Below, piece after piece: positions 58,850 through 64,000 of a stretch of 64,000 bases of DNA (positions are counted from its first letter, which is position 1; each line of letters opens with the position of its first letter). Origin of the DNA: Brevundimonas sp. (GTDB lineage: Bacteria; Pseudomonadota; Alphaproteobacteria; Caulobacterales; Caulobacteraceae); assembly GCF_030704825.1 (NCBI RefSeq), contig NZ_JAUYNX010000036.1, positions 25,240 to 89,239 of the forward strand, read 5' to 3'. Made by a program: the position numbers and the translations under genes. A model generated the notes under the pieces. That model worked only from the letters and a program-made list of their open reading frames with translations. It made no database searches and was not told the origin of the DNA.

Positions 58850-59319
58850 GCCGCCACTCCCACTTCAGCATCCGTCGTCCGGCGCCGCGCGCCGGTGCGG
58901 TTCATCACCACGTCTTCCAGCGACACCGCGGCCAGATAGCGGTGGATCTCGTCGCCGAGGTCCTCCCACAGATTGTGGGTGATGCAGCGTTCGCCGGCCA
59001 TCATGCAGCCCTTGGGCGAGGAATGGCCGATGCAGCGGGTGGCGCGGATCGGCTCGTCGACGGCCAGAACGATCTCGGCGATGACGGTGTCCCGCGCGCC
59101 CTTGGCCAGCCGGTATCCGCCGCCAGGCCCGCGCACGCTCTGCACCAGGCCGCTCTTGCGCAGCCGGGCGAACAGCTGCTCCAGATAGCTCAGGGAGATC
59201 TCCTGACGCGTGGCGATCTCGGCCAGCGAGACGGCCCGGACGACGCCGTCGGCCTGCCCGTTCCTGGCCAGATCGGCCATCGCCATCACGGCGTATCGTC
59301 CCTTGGTCGACAGACGCAT
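58846..59319 (-). CDS. iscR: Rrf2-family Fe-S regulator (IscR-like)
   Basis: Probable Fe-S-sensing repressor of the suf operon. The 157-residue protein has an N-terminal winged helix (MRLSTKGRYAVMAMADLA to the wing SVRGPGGGYRLAKG) and the cluster ligands Cys96, Cys105 and Cys112 with His115 (CITHNLW). The Cys spacing is slightly wider than in Escherichia IscR. It is the first gene of the operon; a palindrome covers the -10 of its predicted promoter, a likely operator. Confidence 0.93.
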   Translation of the reverse strand: MRLSTKGRYAVMAMADLARNGQADGVVRAVSLAEIATRQEISLSYLEQLFARLRKSGLVQSVRGPGGGYRLAKGARDTVIAEIVLAVDEPIRATRCIGHSSPKGCMMAGERCITHNLWEDLGDEIHRYLAAVSLEDVVMNRTGARRRTTDAEVGVAA

Positions 59320-59400
59320 CGCGCACCTTCAAAAATCGCGCGCTTTTCGAGGGTCCTGTGCTAGAACCCGCGCCTTCGCAAAGGCGTCGGCGCGCAAGCT

Positions 59401-59430
59401 GGACTTAGAAAGTCCTACCGCTGCGGTCAA
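59401..59430 (-). promoter_or_regulatory. Predicted iscR-suf promoter with an overlapping palindrome
   Basis: On the minus strand TTGACC (59430-59425) and TAAGTC (59407-59402) are 17 bases apart. A perfect inverted repeat, GGACTT-AGA-AAGTCC, at 59401-59415 covers the -10. It is a strong candidate site for IscR or an iron regulator. The -10 lies 83 bases before the iscR ATG. Confidence 0.6.
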
Positions 59431-59477
59431 GTATTACGCAGGTGCGAAACGACAGTTGAACACGGAATTCGCCGCAC

Positions 59478-60128
59478 ATGCCTGAAGTCATCCTGCCCGG
59501 CGCCTCCGGCCGCATCGAAGGCCGCTACTCCCCGGGCAAGCGCCCGAACGCGCCGATCGCCCTGATCCTGCATCCGCACCCCAAGGCGAACGGGCATATG
59601 AACAACCCGGTCACCGTGACCCTGTACCAGCTGTTCCAGAAGCGCGGCTTCGCGACGCTGCGCTACAACAGCCGCGGCGTGGGCAAGTCGCAGGGCGAGT
59701 TCGACTCGGGCATCGGCGAGCTGGCCGACGCGGCCACCGCCCTGGACTGGCTGCAGGCCAACAATCCCGGCGCCTCCCAGACCTGGGTCGCCGGCTACCA
59801 GTTCGGCGCCTATATCGGCATGCAGCTGCTGATGCGCCGGCCTGAGACCGACGGCTTCATCTCGGTCTCGCCGCCGTCCAACATGTACGACTTCAGCTTC
59901 CTGGCCCCCTGCCCGGCCTCGGGCCTGTTCCTGCACGGCACCGCCGACACCGTCGTCCCGCCGGTCGAGGTCGAGCGCGTGGTCAACAAGCTGCGCACCC
60001 AGAAGGGCATCGTCATCGATTACGAACTGGAAGAAGGCGCGACCCACTTCTGGCAGGACCACATCGACGCCGTCGAACGCCGCGTCGGCGCCTATCTGGA
60101 CAAGCGGCTGGCCGAAAAGCCGGCGTAA
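59478..60128 (+). CDS. Alpha/beta-hydrolase-fold protein with Gln in the nucleophile elbow
   Basis: A 216-residue COG2945-like protein. It has LHPHPKANGHMNNPV for the oxyanion region and RGVGKSQGEFDSG. The nucleophile elbow reads GYQFG at residues 106-110, so Gln108 replaces the usual Ser of GxSxG. The acid Asp157 (HGTADTVVPP) and His190 (GATHFW) are kept. It may therefore lack hydrolase activity or use another mechanism. It is divergent from iscR. ATG 59478 was chosen because MPEVILPGASGRIEGRY matches the usual start. Confidence 0.88.
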   Translation: MPEVILPGASGRIEGRYSPGKRPNAPIALILHPHPKANGHMNNPVTVTLYQLFQKRGFATLRYNSRGVGKSQGEFDSGIGELADAATALDWLQANNPGASQTWVAGYQFGAYIGMQLLMRRPETDGFISVSPPSNMYDFSFLAPCPASGLFLHGTADTVVPPVEVERVVNKLRTQKGIVIDYELEEGATHFWQDHIDAVERRVGAYLDKRLAEKPA

Positions 60129-60138
60129 GTCTCACATT

Positions 60139-60273
60139 TCCGCTCATCCCGGCGAAAGCCGGGACCCAGTCCTGTCCAGCTTGACGCTGGCGCTTTGGGA
60201 TTGGCTGCTGTGCGCATTCAGATAGACCGCTCGCCCAAAGAACTGGGTCCCGGCTTTCGCCGGGATGAGCGGA
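60139..60273. repeat. Palindromic repeat doublet (REP/BIME-like)
   Basis: A 32-base sequence at 60139-60170 recurs as a perfect reverse complement at 60242-60273, 71 bases apart. Each arm contains a hairpin of its own, CCCGGC-GAAA-GCCGGG. It fills the gap between the convergent hydrolase and DUF1343 genes and may act as a bidirectional terminator. No transposase of the REP-associated family is visible in the window. Confidence 0.85.
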
Positions 60274-60285
60274 TATTTTGATACC

Positions 60286-61488
60286 TCAGTACAGCAGGAA
60301 CGGTTTCCTGGCCGCTTCCCACGCCGCCTCGTCCGGCCCCGCCAGCGCCTCCAGATCGGCCGGCGTCGCCGCCGGGTCGTCGACCCATTCCCGCAGGCCC
60401 GGCCCGCCGTTGATCACGTCGATGGCCAGCTTGTCGAACACGTATTCGTACGGAAAGTCCCGCCACAGGGCATAGTCCGGATACAGCCGCCGGATCGCCT
60501 TGAAACCCAGCGCCTGCAGCCGCCACGGCTTGAAGGCGGCATGGTCATAGGCCGGGTCGTCGACATGGATCTGCACCCCGTTGCACAGGGTCCCGACGTG
60601 CTTGTGGAAGGTCGGCTCGAACCAGCAGTCGCGCAGCCGGCAGCCCGCCAGCCACTGCGGCGCGAAGGCCTGCATCTCCGCGATCACCGCCCGCGCGTCG
60701 ATATCGGGCGCCCCGAACAGCTCCAGCGGGCGCGTCGTGCCACGGCCCTCCGACAGGGTCGTGCCCTCCAGCATCACCGTGCCCGCATAGGCCCGCGCCA
60801 TCGACAGGTTGGCGGCGTTGGGGCTGGGGTTGATCCAGCTGCGCTCGCCGGTCGGCCAGCCGAAGCCCGGCCCCTGCTCCGGCGCCCAGCCCTCCATCTC
60901 GATGACGCGGTATTCCACATCCAGTTTGAAGTGGTCGATGAACCACCGACCCATCTCGCCCAGGGTCATGCCGTGCCGCATGGGCATCGGCCCGGCCCCG
61001 ACGAAACTCTCCCAGCCCGGCAGCAGGGTCGTGCCCTCCACCGGCCGCCCCGCGGGATTGGGCCGGTCCAGCACCCACACCGCCTTGCCGTGCTTCGCCG
61101 ACTCCTCGAGCACATAGAGCAGGGTCGTCACGAAGGTGTAGATGCGGCAGCCCAGGTCCTGCATGTCGACCAGCAGGACGTCGAACGTCCCCATCGCCTG
61201 GCCGCTGGGCCGGCGCGTCTCGCCGTACAGGCTGAACACCGGGATGCCGTGCCGCGGATCGGTGAAGTCCGGGCTCTCCATCATATTGTCCTGCAGGTTG
61301 CCCCGCATGCCGTGCTGCGGCCCGAACGCCGCCGTGACCTTCAGGTCCGGACAGGCCATCAGCGCGTCCAGCGAATGCGTCAGGTCCGCCGTCACCGAGG
61401 CCGGATGCCCCAACAGGGCGACCCGCCGGCCGCTCAGGGCCGCCCGCAACTCGGGTTCGGACAACAGGCGGTCGATGCCGAATTTCAT
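60286..61488 (-). CDS. DUF1343 protein (NamZ/YbbC family)
   Basis: A 400-residue protein of the DUF1343 family, in which Bacillus NamZ (YbbC) is an exo-beta-N-acetylmuramidase acting in peptidoglycan recycling. Landmarks are GIDRLL, LLGHPASVTADL, AFGPQHGMRGNLQDNM, DMQDLGCRIYTFVTTLLY, VLDRPNPAGRPVEG, RHGMTLGEMGRWFI and LEGTTLSEGRGTTRP. No clear signal peptide is seen, so it may act in the cytoplasm or the start may be incomplete. It follows the DOMON-like gene with a four-base overlap. Confidence 0.88.
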   Translation of the reverse strand: MKFGIDRLLSEPELRAALSGRRVALLGHPASVTADLTHSLDALMACPDLKVTAAFGPQHGMRGNLQDNMMESPDFTDPRHGIPVFSLYGETRRPSGQAMGTFDVLLVDMQDLGCRIYTFVTTLLYVLEESAKHGKAVWVLDRPNPAGRPVEGTTLLPGWESFVGAGPMPMRHGMTLGEMGRWFIDHFKLDVEYRVIEMEGWAPEQGPGFGWPTGERSWINPSPNAANLSMARAYAGTVMLEGTTLSEGRGTTRPLELFGAPDIDARAVIAEMQAFAPQWLAGCRLRDCWFEPTFHKHVGTLCNGVQIHVDDPAYDHAAFKPWRLQALGFKAIRRLYPDYALWRDFPYEYVFDKLAIDVINGGPGLREWVDDPAATPADLEALAGPDEAAWEAARKPFLLY

Positions 61489-62021
61489 GGCTTCCCCAGC
61501 ACAGGCGACTTCAGGGCGAACGATTCCGGATGGTGGAAGTCCGGCTTATCCGATGGATGGTTGAGCGCCCAATATGTTTTCGCTCCGTCTGTGGTTTCGA
61601 TCACGGCTGATAGCCCGATCGCCTCCACGTGTGGCCATTCGCGCCAGTTCAGGATCGCCGTCAGCTCGAACCCGTCTTCGGCTTCAACAAAGGTGATGCG
61701 GGCGTCGGCGACATTCAGGTTGGTCATGTCGGCGCGATAGCCGGCGAAGCCGTAGGCGGCCCAGGCCGTCGAGGGCGACAGGTTGAACTCGACATAGCTT
61801 CCATCCCCACGCCGCCCGAAGACCTCGCAACAGGTGTGTTTCCAGAGCTCGTCGCGGCGCCCGCCGCCTGCTGCGGGAAGGACGACGCCTGCGCTGAACC
61901 CCGACGCGCGGAACACGACATGGATCCACGAGCGTCCCTCCCAGTCGACCTCGACGTCAATCCGCCCCGCGGGCGGCTCAACCGTATCGGGGCATGGGAC
62001 GAGGGCGCGCTCGAATTGCAT
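61485..62021 (-). CDS. DOMON-like domain protein
   Basis: A 178-residue beta-sandwich protein of the DOMON-like (CBM9-like) type. It includes ELWKHTCCEVFGRRGDGSYV, VEFNLSPSTAWAAYGFAGYR and ELTAILNWREWP, ending KTYWALNHPSDKPDFHHPES. There is no signal peptide. It overlaps the DUF1343 gene by four bases, and the pairing suggests a joint role in glycan recognition or recycling. The function is inferred only. Confidence 0.82.
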   Translation of the reverse strand: MQFERALVPCPDTVEPPAGRIDVEVDWEGRSWIHVVFRASGFSAGVVLPAAGGGRRDELWKHTCCEVFGRRGDGSYVEFNLSPSTAWAAYGFAGYRADMTNLNVADARITFVEAEDGFELTAILNWREWPHVEAIGLSAVIETTDGAKTYWALNHPSDKPDFHHPESFALKSPVLGKP

Positions 62022-62256
62022 GGCTTCTCGATAGCGCGGGTCGCTTCCCGGTCAAATGTCGAAACCTCCAACCCGGCGCCGCCTTGACCGCCTCGCCCTT
62101 CCAGTCCTATCCAAACTCCATGATCGCCGCCCGCGCCCTTTCCGGCCTGTATTACCGCCCGCTGAAATAGCGAGCGGCCGCGATCCTCTGCGCCGCACCT
62201 TCGCCGGCGCGCAAACTCCCATGACGCCCGCCGGCATCCCTGCTAACGGAGCCGCC

Positions 62257-63513
62257 ATGAGCGACCAAGATTTCCAGTCCGACTTCCTGCGAACCCTCCA
62301 GGCGCGCGGCTACATCCATCAGATCACCCACCCGGCCGAGCTGGACGCCGCCGCGGCCGCCGGCGTGGTCACCGGCTACATCGGCTTCGACGCCACCGCC
62401 CCGTCGCTGCACGTCGGCAGCCTGATCCAGATCATGATGCTGCGCCGCCTGCAGCAGGCCGGAGGCAAGCCCATCGTCCTGATGGGCGGCGGCACCACCA
62501 AGGTCGGCGACCCGACCGGCAAGGACACCTCGCGGCCCCAGCTGACCGACGAAACCATCCAGTCGAACATCGCCTCGATCCGCACCGTGTTCGAGAAATT
62601 CCTCACCTTCGGCGACGGCCCGACCGACGCCGTCATGCTGGACAACGACCAGTGGCTGTCGACCTACGGCTACATCCAGTTCCTGCGCGAATACGGCACG
62701 CATTTCACGGTCAACCGGATGCTGGCCTTCGACTCGGTCAAGCTGCGCCTTGAGCGCGAACAGCCGATGACCTTCCTCGAGTTCAACTACATGCTGATGC
62801 AGTCGGTGGACTTCCTCGAGCTCAACCGCGCCCGGAACTGCACCCTGCAGATGGGCGGCTCGGACCAGTGGGGCAACATCGTCTCGGGCGTCGACCTGGT
62901 GCGCCGCGTCGACCACAAGGCCGCCTTCGGCCTGACCACCCCCCTGCTGACCACGGCTTCGGGCGGCAAGATGGGCAAGACCGCACAGGGCGCGGTGTGG
63001 CTGAACGCCGAACAGCTGAGCCCGTACGACTACTGGCAGTTCTGGCGCAACGTCGACGACGCCGACGTGGGCAAATTCCTGCGCCTGTTCACCGACCTGC
63101 CGCTGGATGAGATCGCCCGACTTGAGGCGCTCGAAGGCGCCGGCATCAACGACGCCAAGAAGACGCTCGCCGACGCCGCCACGACCATGCTGCACGGCGC
63201 CGATGCGGCCTCCCACGCCCGCAGCGCGGCCGAGGCGGCCTTCGAACAGGGCAGGCTGTCCGTCGACCTGCCGACCGTCGAACTGCCGCGCGACGAGGTC
63301 ATCGGCGCCATGATCGCCGCCGTGACGACGAAGGCCGGCCTGACCGCTTCCAACGGCGAGGCCCGCCGCCTCGCCCAGGGCGGCGGCCTGCGTCTGAACG
63401 ACGAGGCCATCGCCGACGGCGCCCGCCTGATCGAGGCCGGCGACGTCAACGCCGAGGGGGTGCTCAAGCTGGCCGCCGGCAAGAAGAAGATCGTGCTGGT
63501 GCGCCCGATTTAA
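62257..63513 (+). CDS. tyrS: Tyrosyl-tRNA synthetase
   Basis: Charges tRNA-Tyr. The 418-residue class I synthetase has the HIGH-type motif SLHVGSL, the tyrosine-binding GGSDQWGNI and the KMSKS-type loop KMGKT. An S4 RNA-binding domain is at the C-terminus ([20 protein letters not shown]). ATG 62257 has GGAG seven bases upstream; ATG 62221 would add 12 residues. The 235-base gap before it shows no believable gene. Confidence 0.96.
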   Translation: MSDQDFQSDFLRTLQARGYIHQITHPAELDAAAAAGVVTGYIGFDATAPSLHVGSLIQIMMLRRLQQAGGKPIVLMGGGTTKVGDPTGKDTSRPQLTDETIQSNIASIRTVFEKFLTFGDGPTDAVMLDNDQWLSTYGYIQFLREYGTHFTVNRMLAFDSVKLRLEREQPMTFLEFNYMLMQSVDFLELNRARNCTLQMGGSDQWGNIVSGVDLVRRVDHKAAFGLTTPLLTTASGGKMGKTAQGAVWLNAEQLSPYDYWQFWRNVDDADVGKFLRLFTDLPLDEIARLEALEGAGINDAKKTLADAATTMLHGADAASHARSAAEAAFEQGRLSVDLPTVELPRDEVIGAMIAAVTTKAGLTASNGEARRLAQGGGLRLNDEAIADGARLIEAGDVNAEGVLKLAAGKKKIVLVRPI

Positions 63514-63518
63514 CCCCG

Positions 63519-63655
63519 CCGTCACCCTGGGGCTTGACCCGAGGGTCAGACGGTCCGGCGCCCGGTCGCAGGTCAGCGCGCCACGACCGGAGGGCCATCC
63601 CGGACGCACAGTCCGCATCAGCATCTGATCCTCGGGTCGAGCCCGAGGATGACGG
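63519..63655. repeat. Palindromic repeat doublet, second type
   Basis: Two 32-base arms, 63519-63550 and 63624-63655, are reverse complements at 28 of 32 positions. The right arm contains the hairpin CCTCGGG-TCGAG-CCCGAGG. It differs in sequence from the repeat at 60139. It lies just after tyrS in the 363-base gap before the beta-barrel gene; the rest of that gap (63656-63876) is lower in GC and should hold the promoter of that gene, though I could not place it. Confidence 0.75.
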
Positions 63656-63876
63656 AGTGAAATGAAATCAGGGGCGGCGCCGCAGGGCGACGCCCCTTTT
63701 CCTTGCGCGTCGCATTTCTGTCGTGATTGACGGAACGCAGTATGTGTCTCACCGCGCACAGACGGCGTCATGTGACGGCCGCCTATGGAACAGACGAAGG
63801 CGTCACCTATTTAAGCATTCGCTGGATGGGGCTGATGATCCAACCGGTCATCACATCTAGGAGTTAATAAGAAACA

Positions 63877-64000
63877 ATGCGTAACATTCTTCTCGCCGCT
63901 GTCGCCGTCTCCGTAATCGCCGCGCCGGCTTTTGCTCAAACCAATCCCGAACCGCGTGGTTACGGATCGCTGGGTTACACTCATCTTGAAGGCGACAATG
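63877..64000 (+). CDS. N-terminus of an exported outer-membrane beta-barrel protein (3' end outside window)
   Basis: The ORF opens at ATG 63877 and runs off the end. It encodes a clear signal peptide (MRNILLAAVAVSVIAAPAFA, cleavage probably after AFA) and then QTNPEPRGYGSLGYTHLEGD, where the alternating residues look like the first strand of a porin- or OmpA-like barrel. A TAGGAG sequence is 13 bases upstream. Only 41 residues are visible, so the family is uncertain. Confidence 0.7.
   Translation, partial: MRNILLAAVAVSVIAAPAFAQTNPEPRGYGSLGYTHLEGDN

Noticed and set aside
60139..60273. Possible CRISPR array
   Set aside because: There are only two copies, in inverted orientation, and no cas gene nearby.
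62052..62258. A 68-residue minus-strand ORF upstream of tyrS
   Set aside because: It is Arg-rich low-complexity sequence without a ribosome-binding site or family match.

Overview
The window reads as a chromosomal core segment of a high-GC alphaproteobacterium of the order Caulobacterales, most like Brevundimonas or Caulobacter. The reasons are the gene order (trp genes, lexA, comEC, gltX, gltA, then the pyrH-to-lpxB envelope cluster, then nuo and suf), the alphaproteobacterial form of the SOS operator (GTTC-N7-GTTC), the RNase J gene linked to coaX, birA and nuo, and promoters with TTGA-type -35 boxes. I saw no rRNA, insertion sequence, prophage or CRISPR array. The assignment is by pattern recognition only.

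Layout. 1-4487: the 3' end of a probable PpiD-type isomerase gene, then trpE, a small opposite-strand membrane ORF, and overlapping trpG-trpD-trpC. 4488-10214: lexA with two SOS operators, comEC on the opposite strand, gltX and gltA; the ATG codons of comEC and gltX overlap on opposite strands. 10323-10769: a small secreted protein of unknown function. 10801-23550 (minus strand): pyrH-frr-uppS-cdsA-dxr-rseP-bamA-skp-lpxD-fabZ-lpxA-lpxI-lpxB, for envelope lipids, outer-membrane assembly and translation. 23628-43776 (minus strand): one long run nuoA-B-C-D-E-(2 small membrane proteins)-F-(lipoprotein, cold-shock-like/TM2 protein)-G-H-(2 small lipoproteins)-I-J-K-L-M-N-(cupin)-birA-coaX-rnj. Complex I is complete at 14 subunits, but its operon carries seven unassigned accessory ORFs. 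44040-44116: tRNA-Asp, followed by a perfect hairpin that includes its CCA end.

44174-49302: a secreted polysaccharide deacetylase, a small secreted protein, an RhlE-type DEAD-box helicase, a GGDEF diguanylate cyclase and a PlsC-like acyltransferase. 49292-59319 (minus strand): iscR, a NifS-type cysteine desulfurase, sufB, an unknown ORF, sufC, sufD, sufS, sufT, sufA, metN, metI, metQ and a TfoX-N protein, nearly all overlapping by 1-4 bases (sufS by up to 22). Fe-S assembly and methionine import therefore look co-transcribed. 59478-64000: an alpha/beta-hydrolase-like protein with Gln in the nucleophile position, a palindromic repeat doublet, a DUF1343 (NamZ/YbbC) protein, a DOMON-like protein, tyrS, a second repeat doublet, and the start of an exported beta-barrel protein.

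Most of the window is conserved housekeeping. The parts most worth a second look are the accessory genes inside the nuo operon (especially the cold-shock-like/TM2 fusion and the paired lipoproteins), the His-rich stretch in NuoL, the lower-GC ORF embedded between sufB and sufC, the palindrome on the iscR promoter, the Ser-to-Gln hydrolase, and the tRNA-Asp 3' hairpin. I found no clearly new multi-gene defence or mobile system.
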